Below are positions 10,433 through 21,665 of a stretch of DNA of 64,000 nucleotides, piece by piece (position 1 is the first letter of the stretch; every line of letters starts with the position of its first letter). Location: NCBI GenBank assembly GCA_037974665.1, contig CM075765.1:19109648-19173647 (forward strand), written 5' to 3'. Source of the DNA: Ehretia macrophylla. Its lineage: Eukaryota; Streptophyta; Magnoliopsida; Boraginales; Ehretiaceae. Below the pieces are notes generated by a model, which did no database searches, was not told the DNA's origin, and was given only the letters and a program-made list of their open reading frames with translations. Both the position numbers and the translations under genes were made by a program.

Positions 10433-12082
10433 ATGGATGAACTAAAACCAAGTCCATCAAATTCAACCCCTCTCACCCCTATTGGTTTCTTGGAAAGATC
10501 TGCCATAATCTATGGCGATTGCCCTTCTATTATCTACAACAACACCACATACACATGGTCTGAGACCTACCAGAGGTGTCTTCGGGTGGCTTCTTCACTT
10601 GTTTCTTTAGGCATCAAAGCAGGCCAAGTGGTGTCTGTTGTTGCACCAAATGTTCCAGCCATTTATGAACTTCACTTTGCTATACCTATGTCAGGTGCCG
10701 TCTTGAACACCATTAATCTTCGCCTTGATGCCCGCACCATCTCCGTCCTTCTCCGGCATAGCGAATCGAAACTCATCTTCGTTGATTACCAATCGACTTC
10801 TTTGATTTTAGAAGCCTTATCCATGTTTCCACCCAATTTTCAGCGCCCGATTTTGGTCCTCATCACAGATGATGGATCGTTGTCATCACCCACCGGGGAG
10901 TTTCACACCACCTATGAAGAAATAGTCAAAAATGGCGATCAGGGGTTCGATTGGATCCGCCCTGGAAGCGAGTATGATCCGATAACACTCAATTACACAT
11001 CAGGAACAACTTCATCGCCGAAGGGTGTGGTTCATTGTCATCGTGGGATGTTTGTTATGGCATTAGATTCTTTAATTGAATGGTCCGTGCCAAAAGAGCC
11101 TGTTTACTTATGGACACTTCCAATGTTTCATGCTAATGGTTGGAGCTACACCTGGGGCATGGCTGCAGTTGGAGCGACCAATATCTGTTTGCGCAAATTT
11201 GATACGAGTGTTATCTTCTCTTTGATTAACAAACACAAGGTGACACACATGTGTGGCGCGCCTGTCGTGTTGAACATGTTATCTAACTCCCCTGATGGAA
11301 AGCGTCTAAACCATTCGGTGTCAATATTAACAGCCGGAGCACCACCACCAGCTGCAGTGTTACACAGGACTGAATCATTGGGATTCATAGTCAGCCATGG
11401 GTATGGCTTGACTGAAACAGGAGGGCTAGTGGTGTGTTGCACATGGAAGCAAAATTGGAACAAATTGCCAGCAACAGAAAGGGCAAGGTTAAAGGCTAGG
11501 CAAGGGGTGAGAACAATAGGTATGGCTAAAGTTGATGTGGTGGATCCCGAATCAGGAGTCAGCGTGAAGAGAGACGGGTCGACGCTTGGTGAGATTGTAC
11601 TCAGGGGTGGGTGTCTTATGTTAGGATACCTTAAAGACCCTGAGGCAACCTCAAAATGTATGAAACAAAATGGGTGGTTTTACACAGGTGATGTTGGGGT
11701 AATGCACCCTGATGGGTACTTAGAAATTAAGGATAGGTCAAAGGATGTTATCATCAGTGGTGGTGAAAATCTGAGCAGTGTTGAGGTTGAAAATGTGTTG
11801 TATATGCACCCTGCTATCAATGAGGCTGCTGTTGTGGCTAGGCCTGATGAATTCTGGGGCGAGACACCTTGTGCTTTTGTGAGCTTGAAGAATCATATAA
11901 AGGAAAAGCCACAAGAGAAAGAAATCATAGATTTTTGCAGGGCTAAATTGCCACGCTATATGGTGCCTAAAACAGTGGTGTTTAAGGATGAGTTGCCAAA
12001 GACCTCAACTGGGAAAACTCAGAAGTTTGTGTTGAGAGAGATGGCCAAGGCTATGGGTACATCAAGATTTAGCAGAATGTAG
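10433..12082 (+). CDS. Acyl-activating enzyme (AMP-forming acyl-CoA ligase), probably peroxisomal
   Basis: A 549-residue intronless enzyme of the plant AAE clade of the ANL superfamily. Such enzymes activate a carboxylic acid with ATP to an acyl-adenylate and transfer it to CoA. Family marks are in order: the phosphate-binding motif YTSGTTSSPKG (188-198), YGLTE (324-328), YTGD (417-420) followed by a D-R hinge region (434-435), and the catalytic lysine in TSTGK (K528). Length is usual for the clade. The C-terminus SRM is a known plant variant of the PTS1 peroxisome signal, so peroxisomal import is likely. The start is the first ATG after a TATA-like site, and the N-terminus matches the family's usual beginning. 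The substrate cannot be read from sequence; relatives use short- or medium-chain acids or benzoate-like acids. No frameshift or missing key residue seen. Confidence 0.95.
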   Translation: MDELKPSPSNSTPLTPIGFLERSAIIYGDCPSIIYNNTTYTWSETYQRCLRVASSLVSLGIKAGQVVSVVAPNVPAIYELHFAIPMSGAVLNTINLRLDARTISVLLRHSESKLIFVDYQSTSLILEALSMFPPNFQRPILVLITDDGSLSSPTGEFHTTYEEIVKNGDQGFDWIRPGSEYDPITLNYTSGTTSSPKGVVHCHRGMFVMALDSLIEWSVPKEPVYLWTLPMFHANGWSYTWGMAAVGATNICLRKFDTSVIFSLINKHKVTHMCGAPVVLNMLSNSPDGKRLNHSVSILTAGAPPPAAVLHRTESLGFIVSHGYGLTETGGLVVCCTWKQNWNKLPATERARLKARQGVRTIGMAKVDVVDPESGVSVKRDGSTLGEIVLRGGCLMLGYLKDPEATSKCMKQNGWFYTGDVGVMHPDGYLEIKDRSKDVIISGGENLSSVEVENVLYMHPAINEAAVVARPDEFWGETPCAFVSLKNHIKEKPQEKEIIDFCRAKLPRYMVPKTVVFKDELPKTSTGKTQKFVLREMAKAMGTSRFSRM

Positions 12083-12517
12083 AGAACTGAGATTTGGAAA
12101 ACATTCGGTCCGACCGGGCCGGACGTCAAGCTTTTAGACAGAGGTGGTGTGAGCCCAACACCATGTAAGAGTCTGACGTCAAGAGCCTGCTTGCAGATAA
12201 GAGGTTGGATTTTATGTTACTTATATTTTCTACCAAATCCGTCTATGTATCTGATGTCTGTATTGGACTAAATGGCTCAAATTCAACGTAGTAAGCAGTT
12301 CTGCATTCATCCATTTGGTCATCTACATTTGTATACAAGTTCAGATTTCATCAATAGTTTGATATTGCAATTAGATATTAGTTATCATTTTAAACTGCAA
12401 TGAATCTGGTCCTTTCAAATTAGGTTATAATTGGATAAAAGTGATTCACTTAAAATATACAATTGAATTTGTGCAATCTTCTTAAAAAAGTCGTTTAATC
12501 AAAAAATATATCACATC
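12083..12517. other. 3' flank of the acyl-activating enzyme gene
   Basis: Presumed 3' UTR and downstream DNA. Part of it (12267-12375) is repeated near 2236-2350. No clear polyadenylation signal was singled out. Confidence 0.5.
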
Positions 12518-12528
12518 TATTTAAAATA

Positions 12529-13391
12529 GGGCAAAAACCATTTTAGTCTCTGAGGTTTGGTATAAAACTCAAACTAGTTTCTAAGGTTTGTAAAAAGACC
12601 AAATAGGTCCCTCCAATTATTTATGACTTAATAGTCAAATATTTGACCAAATGAAAAGATTTAAATGCCCTTGCTTTAGTGGTTGGAGATTTGGAGGGAA
12701 GGCAAAAAAAAAAAAAATTGGAACCATACAACAAGTACAACTATTTAAGCACCCAAGCCATTTTTTCGTCATTTGAAAACAAAAAAGAAAAAATAATAAT
12801 AGATGAAAAAAATACAAATATTAAATGTGAAAAAATAATTTACATGTAACGAATTCCTCGTTTATTACTATTTTTTCTTTTTTGTTTTCAAATGACGAGG
12901 AATTCATTACATGTGAATTATAGTGAATTTATTACAAGGTTATACATTCTATTGTCTAATATTGCACTTTAATACATTTTTCAAATTAGCTAAAAGTCAG
13001 ACAACATTTATAGTTGGAGGACATATATCCAAAATTTAAGATTTTAAAAGCCACAATTAGTGGCTACCCGATACTAAATTCAACATTTGTTGTCGTTGTT
13101 CTTTTTTTTTTTTTTGGGTGAGAAAGAGCATGAATTGAAAGTGAGAAAAGAAAAAAAAATAGTTTGAGTGCTTAAATAGTTGTACCTGCTGCATAGTCTC
13201 AATTTTTTTTTTTTTTTTCTTTCCCTCCAAATCTCTAACCACTAAAGCAAGGGCATTTAAGTCTTTTTATTTAGTCAAATCTTTGACTATTAAGTCATAG
13301 ATAATGGGAGGGACCTATTTGGTCTTTTTGCAAAACTCAGAGACTAATTTAAACTTTATACCAAACTTCAGGGACCAAAATAATTTTTGCC
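12529..13391. mobile_element. Nonautonomous MULE-like element with long inverted repeats
   Basis: The first roughly 230 bp and the last roughly 240 bp are inverted copies. The left end starts GGGCAAAAACCATTTTAGTC; the right end read backwards starts GGCAAAAATTATTTTGGTCC. Both arms carry AAATGCCCTTGCTTTAGTGG. An exact 11-bp repeat, TATTTAAAATA, flanks it (12518-12528 and 13392-13402), about the size made by Mutator-like transposases. A second inverted pair sits inside (CGTCATTTGAAAAC near 12768 and its complement near 12890), so the whole element could fold into a nested hairpin. It encodes no transposase. Confidence 0.85.
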
Positions 13392-13402
13392 TATTTAAAA
13401 TA

Positions 13403-15301
13403 AATAAATCATACTAAGTCACTATTGGTACTCATAATGTGACTTGACTCTTAAAACCAATCATTCTCGCCACTTCTTAAAAACATGATTCAAGAAAATA
13501 ATATTTATTTAAAAAATATAAACATCATCTATAAAAATGATTTAACAATCTCTAAGCAGGGTAATATATAATTTCTTTTCAAATCAAACTTTATGAAGAT
13601 GAACAAAATTATATCGTTTTTAACATAAATTTAACCCTTTATTTTAAATAGATATGATATGCCCGTCTCTTATAAAATAATTAGACTGATCTTTAAATTA
13701 CTCTTAATTAAAGAGATTTCAAATCCTTTATCCCTATCCAAGAGGCTTGAGCAATGCAATCACTTGCTTCCCAATTCTGTTACGTAAATTGATCTAGACT
13801 CGTAATGAAACTGATTTGAAAGTGACTGATAAGATATCTTCAAAAAGTTGAATTTTTCATAAAAAAAATAAACAAATAAATAAATAAAATCTATGTTAGT
13901 TAGATCCTGGAACGTTCCTTCCCTCACCACCATACATTTAAGAAAGAATTATTAAGTATGAGTGGATTGGTCAACTCTCTTTTTGTCATATTTTCGATGA
14001 TTACGAAGTTGTAGAATACTAGCTTCTTTCTTGTATGCAACTTTAATTTATTCTTCACCCCCAGGGACATGGTCCATTAAGGTGAAATGGTTTCTACAAA
14101 ATAGCGTCTTTAACACATTCTATTATTTTAGAATTTTATTTTTAATTAATTTGGTATATATGTAGAAGCGCATCATAACACTCAGAATTTACCAAGTAGT
14201 GATTGAATTCAACCTATTGAATTCTCGCATCATTTAAAAAAGGAAAAAAACTTTATTTATTCTTCGAGTATTGATAGATATCATTGAAATATATATATAA
14301 CATTTCTCTAATTCTTCTCGTACAAGAGGCTTTTGATAAATTACCTACTGTAGGTAATTTTTGTATTAAAATTATGTTGTATTAGAGATATAAAACTCAA
14401 TTTGTAATTTGTATTTACGCTTTGAAAACCATACATGTAAATTGCTCTACAATATTGTAGGTTTCAAGAAAATGAAAAACCACAGCTAGTTTGTCTCCTA
14501 TGGGGATTTGGGACAAAGTAGGGCCGGGAGCTAGGACATTAAGATTAATAATAAACGAGTTTATGTAAAAAGAACGGTATAAATATTCTAATCTCATAAT
14601 GCAATTCATTCAATGATAAATTTAATTCGAAGTCTTGAATAAACCCTTTAAAAACTTGATGCAAATAAATGAATTTTTTGTTCTACTTCTCCGAGCTACC
14701 AATCTTTGTTTGCCAAACTAATAGGATCAACCAAACGAGTTATCCAAGTTTAACTCAAACATAGCTCCTTGAATACCATGACAAAAACTAAAGAATCAAA
14801 ATCAAAATGGTCAAATGAGAAGTTAATACTAGAGGTTTAGAGACTTTTTCTATTATAAGGGAAAGCAACGATATTTAGCCATTTGAATCAAGCTCAAAAC
14901 TTCCTTAGAGAAAATATAACTTGTTTGATTCAGTTTGGAAGAAAGCCACTCTAACGAGGGCAAAAGTCTTCCAAATATCCTTCCCCTCAGCCTCACCCGT
15001 TTCGGCAAGAGCTTGGTAAGAGGACTTCACTGTGAAAGAAACCTTTTATAGACAAAAAGGAAACTCCCTATCAATTCTTTACTCAACATAACAGGCTTGT
15101 TTCAGAAAGATACAACGCCACAAACAAATGGTAAAAGAGCAAGATATTCAACCATACACAAGTACAACAACAATGGTCAAGTGCAAATTATAAAACTGCA
15201 TAACAACATCCCATAGGCAAGTAAACACACAACAATAATACGACGATAATCACAATTAATTAAGGGTAGTAACCTGCTAGCAGGTCCATGTTCATTGATT
15301 T
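13403..15301. other. Intergenic region between two genes
   Basis: No gene recognised. The part next to 15301 is the 3' side of the LRAT-domain gene (minus strand) and probably contains its 3' UTR. The rest is AT-rich with no resolved element. Confidence 0.4.
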
Positions 15302-15969
15302 TTATTCTTCCTTGGCCATCTCAGTAGCCACCTCAGAGCTATCTGAAGCACGAGCAACAAGTCTTTCAACAGGGATCTTCGACACATCACGGCGTACCCC
15401 AATATCAGACACAAACCGGCTAATACAATAGATACCACAACCCACGGCTGTCAGACCAGTGAAACTGGTAGTTAAAAAGCGAAGGGGTGATGAAACCACG
15501 GCACTGGCAGCAGCAAGGAAGGACGTTGCTTGTCCACTTCGGCCGACACTGACACTTGTGAAGACTAGTAACCCTGTCTTGCAGTATATTGCAAAGTCCT
15601 CACAGTTGTTCTTAAATAAGTGGTACACCCCAAAACCATTCTGAAGAAGGAATTGAGCACGGTGAAGGACATCCTCAGTGGAATCAGATTTCGCAAGCGT
15701 GCATGTTCCTCCTCTAGCTTTTGCCAGAAAAAAGGCTGGTGAGACATCATATTCAAACAGATATAGTTCGCCACCAGAAAGAAAACAGTCGAGACAAGAA
15801 GAGACAACACCGTCAACCCTTGATTGATCCCCACACTTTGGGCATGGATTGTCTGAGGGATGAGAAGGAGATGAGCTGAAAATCCAGCGGTCCAATACAG
15901 TTCCAGTCCCAATTTCTTGACCTGCGCCCCTGGTAAAATGGATTACCATTCCATCGCCAACATAGATTC
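15302..15969 (-). CDS. LRAT/NC-domain protein, main (second) exon
   Basis: Exon 2 of a plant LRAT-like (NC-domain) gene encodes all but the first 32-36 residues. The catalytic type is the NlpC/P60-related thiol fold. The second histidine lies in VIHFTR near the exon start and the cysteine in NNCEDFA; the first histidine is in HHG, supplied by the first exon. Two CxxC pairs (CPKC and CLDC) form an insert typical of plant members. A hydrophobic stretch near residues 185-215 may anchor the protein to a membrane. The acceptor is CAG at 15972-15970, and joining at 15969 restores the family sequence HHG-IYVG. With either first exon the reading frame is exact, giving 254 or 258 residues, close to usual plant lengths. 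The biochemical substrate of the plant proteins is not established. Confidence 0.9.
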
Positions 15970-18432
15970 CTGACGCCAATTAGAGCACAACAAAGTCAAG
16001 CAGCAAGTGATTTCATACATAAACCTAAATCCACGAAGAACTCCACATATGTGAGAGATGTGTTACATGTATAAGGATTAAGAGAGAGCAAATGGCAAAA
16101 CAGAACTGGTAGCACAAAGATCCCCGTCCATATCTCATAAAAGATATCCACGAAAAAGTCTGCATTGTCTCTCTTTGATTCTTCTTTTCATTCTATGTTT
16201 CTCTTATATTATCTATTGGTGCAATTCAACGATAAAAATACTAAGCCTTCAACAATCAATACCAATAGTTAAATGGATGTGAACAAAATGATGAGAAATA
16301 GGCAACACATAAACAAATAATTTAGGTTCTTCATGACAACAAAATAGATATGCTTTTGAAGTGAGGAAGAGAGAGAATGCAATAGTGTACTTTAACAGCT
16401 GCATTATAAGCAAACCAACAAATTGACTGCAGCAACAAGGAAATCTGGAGAAGAATGGCTACCATAACAGACCAAAGGCAACAGATGCTGCAATGAACAT
16501 GAGGTTTACCTTTTGCTTTAGCAGAAGATAAGAGAAAACAAAGGTGAAAGATTGAAAGGGAAAAAAAGACGAAAGTGACAATCATGTCAGAGACACATAG
16601 GAGGGGAAAATCCTTGATAATATCTTTGTATCTCCCCTCATTAAACCAAGCATTATAAATGAAATGCATGAGAATCTCTGTTACTCAAACAGAAACACAG
16701 GACTTACATTTCAATATTCATATATATAATGTATAGCATGACATCCATCCATCAAAATCAGGCATTCCGACATTAGCGAGAAGCAATTAATATGCTGAGA
16801 GCATAACTCAATTTCCTATACGATGACTCCCATGACTTCATTATCGTTTAAACAAATACCTTCACTGTACAAAAGAAACTTAAAGCCTTGCCTGAAATCT
16901 GTAAAACCCTTATGTAAATTACACATCGAACAAACTTTATCCCAGAAATCAACTGACTCTCAAGTCTCTAACCATTCAACTGGAACAATGTCATCCTCAA
17001 AAATCATTCAAGTACTAGTCGAGTCTTTTCACAGATATTGAGAAAATAATAGCTGCACTAGCGACTAGAGAAGCAATAAAGGGAATACTAATATACGCCT
17101 ATATGATGCAAAACATTAAACTAGAAAATTTTTGAATTATATCAACCCTATTAATGATCAGCAACCCTTTATTCTTCTCCCCAAGTGACGGTTTGATTCA
17201 ACAAAATTCTCTTTCTTAAACTCTTACAGGTTTCATTTATTTATTCTCCTTCATGTAGTTCCCTCATTCAGTTGACTGACATAACACGTGCTATATTTAA
17301 GATCAGGAAGAGATTGAAATACCAGATAGATAAGAGCACATGTTATATTTACAGAGAGACAGACATGAGAAGTTAGTGCGATGTGATAGAGAGGGAAGAA
17401 AGAAGACATGGGCTGGGATCCTGATACACAGAAAAAGTTGGAAAGATAAAACAACTACCAGATGAGTTATCTGCATCTCTTTTTACTAAGTTTTAGATAA
17501 TGAATGAAAATTGAGTCAAAGCCAAAACTGGCGCACAATAGGCACATACCATGTGCGATCAAAATCATCAAATTGAATGATGAAGTCATATTTTGCGTCT
17601 CGCTGAAAACCTTTTAGGTGTTAATTCATCATGCTCACATCATTCAATCAAGTGCGAAAAACTCAGTAATGAATCCATTATGATAGCTTCAATTTTTACG
17701 ACCCTAAGAAGCACATCAAAATTATGAAATAAATATGGTGGACATGGCTACCAACCCAGATAAAATTGAAGAAACAGTAGATGTGCACTAGTAAATATTT
17801 AATCAATCACAAACAAAAAGGCGAAAATATGATATTGAGTAAAGAAAATACAAACATCATGCGAAAAATTATAGGCGTAATTTGTGAGGACTTCAGAGGG
17901 CCCCACACAGTAGAAGACAAAGAGAAAAGCAAGATCGTAAGAAGTTTCTTAAATTTTAATGAAATTAGTGGTTGCTACATCAGTTACTTTTTTCTTTAGG
18001 GGGTCGTCTCTTCGGTGTAGTCAAAAGAGTATCAAAAAATTATCTACAAAAATATCCAAGACACTCTACCGCCTCGATCAATAAGTTCATCTGAAAACTA
18101 CGAATCCGTCTTGGCAAAACACCCCAAGTGTTCGACACTCATACTTTATGAAATGAATCTCTGAAGTTTCCATTTTCAGGTGAAACAGAATATTCCAACC
18201 AGATCCGGCCAGAATGGAGTCGAGTTCATAACATTGTATCTAACAAACCATAATGTTACCCACATTAGAGCACAAAATGCAGATAATTCTCATCAACGCC
18301 ACCAATAGGGAAAAAAGAAAAAGAAAAGAAAGAAGGATAGATAATTGAAAGCATAACTAAAGTTTCAAAAGACAATCTATAGAGATATGAACAGATGAAA
18401 AAGAAAATTATATACGAAAATAGAAATGAGAC
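15970..18432 (-). other. Intron of the LRAT-domain gene (proximal)
   Basis: This 2.46-kb stretch lies between the exon-1b donor (GT at 18432-18431) and the exon-2 acceptor (AG at 15971-15970). Small open frames within it (16331-16669, 17251-17454 and others) resemble no family. No mobile element was delimited. Confidence 0.7.
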
Positions 18433-18529
18433 CATGGTGTGCAAAGAGGTAAGCGAGCCTCCATGCGTAGATATGATCGCCTGGGTTTAGATCTGCTCTT
18501 TTCGTCTTGTTGGACAGCACATTTAACAT
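18433..18529 (-). CDS. LRAT/NC-domain gene, proximal first exon (1b)
   Basis: This exon encodes MLNVLSNKTKRADLNPGDHI and on to AYLFAHH plus the first base of a glycine codon, ending CACCATG|GT. It is the family's usual N-terminus, carrying the H-H-G active-site histidine. Its 97 coding bases leave phase 1, which joins exon 2 exactly. An ATG 45 bp upstream is in frame but lies in the pyrimidine-rich leader (on the plus strand), so the start at 18529 is preferred because the family begins there. The leader at 18530-18620 resembles that of exon 1a. Confidence 0.8.
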
Positions 18530-18660
18530 TTTTCTCTCTGTGTCTCTCCTCATTGTTTCTCCCTCAGTCCCCATCTCTTTCTAGGATTTCTCTCTTGCTT
18601 ACTCTCTCGCCATTCTTTAGCAGAAATGGAGAATGTGGTGCTAAGATTTCTCAATCTCTT
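18530..18660 (-). promoter_or_regulatory. Leader/promoter-proximal region of exon 1b
   Basis: On the minus strand this is a GA-rich leader. It aligns by eye with 21563-21660 in front of exon 1a; both share CCCCATCTCT on the plus strand and TTCTCTC/TTTCTCTC blocks at matching positions. The duplication therefore includes the leader, not just the codons. Confidence 0.55.
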
Positions 18661-21453
18661 GGATAGATGCTACGTTGTCTGGTCTTTTGGGGTTGGGGTA
18701 CATGTGATAAGATATTTTGAGTTTAATACTATTGAGCTTTGAGTTATTGTAACGTTAGTATCATACGTGTTGATAGTGGGTCCTCTAGCATGATGTTCTG
18801 GTTGGAATCCTCTCAAATTCTCCAAAGGTCCCATGATTTTCACAGGAAAATACAAACAAACTCGACTTACAGCATAAAAAAGATATTGTACTCCCCATGC
18901 TAAATATGGTTGTGATAATGAGCCGTTCGAGTAACTTATAACTTATTTGATAATGAGCCGTTCGAGTAACTTATAACTTATAAGGGTATATAATTTCTAT
19001 GGGTACTAAACTATTAGTCTACCATTATATTGGTCATCAGTGTATCAAAAGTTAATGGACATATCCATTCCATCAACTTCTCTCTAAAAGAGCTAATGGA
19101 AGTGGCCTACACATGATTTGCATGTATTTTCATAAGTGCAGGAAATTCAAATAGCTGATTTAGGAGTTATAGGAAAACAAAAAAAAGGCCCAATCTTTCT
19201 TTTTCTTTTCACCTTCTTGACCTTGCAAGCCTCTCCTTCACATTCTTTGTCACAAGGAGCTTTAATGACAAAGGTGAAATAAAAGATGAAGGAAATGATT
19301 ATGTGGAAGCATCATATCCCTTTGCATGGCAAAAAACTCTTGCTCTTCTTTGTTGTCAAAATTTGACTGATCCAACGGAAGGGGATTAGGCATTAAGAGC
19401 AGCAAGTATCAAACATTTATACTCTCTTCCGAAAAATAATGTCAAAATGCAAATTTGGTCTTACAGGGTGTATTTGGGAAAAGCAACAAGAAAGAGAGAA
19501 AAGCATAATCAAAATGGTGAGCTGTGACATCCTCTTCAAGATGCACATCAGCCACTTGCCTACCAGAAAGAATGGTGGAGGGCAAACCATTTCAAATTAG
19601 GTCTCTGTATTTCTTGTTCTTTATATATTTTATAATACCAGTTGTTGAACTGCATCTTTTGCCTCTACAGAAACACGTGCAGATCATGTGCAGGGGTAAG
19701 TTGACACCCAGGTAACTCCTTTGATGGTCATACTGTAGCTTTTACTACTGCAATGGCCATAACGATGCTAAAGTAATAGTTTAGTGGCTGGAGAAAACAT
19801 GTACCCAGCTTATTACATATATTAGCATAGTAGACACTTGATTCTTTCGAGTTACAATGCTAGGTCATGCATAACAAAATCAAATTGTGGGGACACATAG
19901 CCTTCTAGGAAAATATTTAAACTTATAGTTTGTACTGTGACAGTACAAAGAATTCAAATACACAGACTTTGAGTTTACTTCTAAACAACAAACTCCTCAA
20001 TCAAGACTTTTTCCAGGTAAGAGAAGTAGTAGTGACTGGAAAGCACAGCTTTTGCTTATGAAATTTTGCTCAATACGTTTATTATATGATTCTTTTGTTT
20101 TCTTATTCTAATTTCTCCGTTGTGGTCTTTCACTAGTTGGACTGTAGAGCATCCAGCAAATATTAAAGATTGACACCACCTCAAAATATGGGAAACCTAG
20201 TAAGTAGCTGCAACACTCAACCAAATTGGTAAAAAGAGAATTTTATGGAAGCCTCAATGGTATAGGCATTATTACAAATGAAAGTGGTTTAAGTTACTTC
20301 CACATAGCTTAACTTACTACATAATTGCAGACATAGTTTATAACTCACGATACACCAAATGAAACTCAATTCTTACATTAGCGCTATACTGACTATCTTA
20401 CTCTATATAATAAATTTCAAAAATCACCAGACACAATTGGCTATTACCACGCAAGGTTATATCCCATCTCATAATAAGTGACTACATTTGCTCAGCTCAT
20501 CACAAGTAGTTAATACTATACTAACAGTCTCACTTTATATATTAATTTCGATAAGCACAATACAAATGAATAACACTGATTATCTAACTCCATAAAAAAC
20601 TGTGATCAGAAAATTCCAAATAGAAGACAACCAAAAGAAAACAAGAGCATCACCAGTGCAAAACAATAAGAATATCACATCCAAGTGAAAAAAATCAAAC
20701 TAACGAGGAGAAAAAATTATATCATGATCACAAATAAACAATAGGTATAAAAGCTAATATTACATGCGCAATGAAGGACAGAGCGCCTTCTATCAGACCT
20801 TATCTGGAAACACAGATTGTCACTAAGTCACTTTGCGAAATAATCAAAGCCGTTCAAAAAATTATAGATGTTTGAATTTCTCGAATCCTCAAATTCACAT
20901 CTTTTTAAAACCATGTGACATTGACTTAAACTCTTCCACTTCACATTAGCAGTAGATTAAACTCAGAAACAACACCAAAAAACAAAAATATATGAACCTC
21001 CCCATCTCCACACCCTGAAACAAGTAAAGGCCACAACGTTTGGCCATAAATTACAAGAAATAATAATTACTCAATAAGGAAACAACTTTAAAAACAAAAA
21101 AAATTAAAACTTTGCCATCAATTGCCACAAATAAAAGATACCCAATAAGGATCTAGTCACAAAGAGTAGTAAAATCAAGTCCCCCACATACATTGCCATA
21201 ACTAAAGTTTCAATTTCTACACATGCATTATATTCTCCTGTTCTCTCATTAACAGCAAAAATCATTGAATACCCACAAGAGAACTGTGATCAAAATCATA
21301 CTTATAGCTATCACTGCACCAAATTAAACAAATAACACAGAGTACCAAAAAAATTGGTTCTTTGAGCAATTAACAACCAATGAGGAAAAAAAATGATTAT
21401 AATTACAGAGAATAATGAGATGAAAAACATAAAAAATTAGAGATGAGAGAGAC
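18661..21453 (-). other. Region between the two LRAT first exons
   Basis: This serves as the distal part of the intron if exon 1a is spliced to exon 2. No second copy of exon 2 was seen here: there is no coding match to IYVGDG, VIHF or NCEDFA. A 35-bp tandem duplication lies at 18913-18982. Other small open frames look like chance. Confidence 0.55.
18913..18982. repeat. 35-bp tandem duplication
   Basis: TGATAATGAGCCGTTCGAGT and the following 15 bp occur twice in direct succession (18913-18947 and 18948-18982), nearly identical. Confidence 0.85.
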
Positions 21454-21562
21454 CATGGTGGGCATAGATATAGGCGTGCCTCCATGAGTAGATGTGGTCT
21501 CCTGACCTCAAATCTTCTCTTTTGATCTTGTTTGAGAATACATTCACCACCACCGGCACCAT
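21454..21562 (-). CDS. LRAT/NC-domain gene, distal first exon (1a)
   Basis: This exon encodes MVPVVVNVFSNKIKREDLRS, then GDHIYSWRHAYIYAHH and the first base of a glycine codon. It ends CACCATG|GT, the same donor context as exon 1b. The 109 coding bases also leave phase 1, so direct splicing to 15969 gives a full 258-residue protein across a 5.5-kb intron that skips exon 1b. It differs from exon 1b at many residues but keeps every family position, so both look selected. It may be an alternative promoter and first exon, or the orphaned head of a duplicate gene that lost its second exon. Confidence 0.75.
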
Positions 21563-21665
21563 TTTTCTCTCTTTTTCTTCTTTCTCTTTCTTCTCTGCCT
21601 CTCCCTCTCTCCCCATCTCTCTGGGGTTCTCTCTCTCCCTCTCTCTTTCTCTCTCTCTGAGTCTC
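21563..21665 (-). promoter_or_regulatory. GA-rich leader of exon 1a
   Basis: On the plus strand this is an almost pure C/T tract (TCTCTCTCCCTCTCTCTTTC and similar). On the gene strand it is therefore a GA-rich 5' UTR, as is common in plants. Confidence 0.55.
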
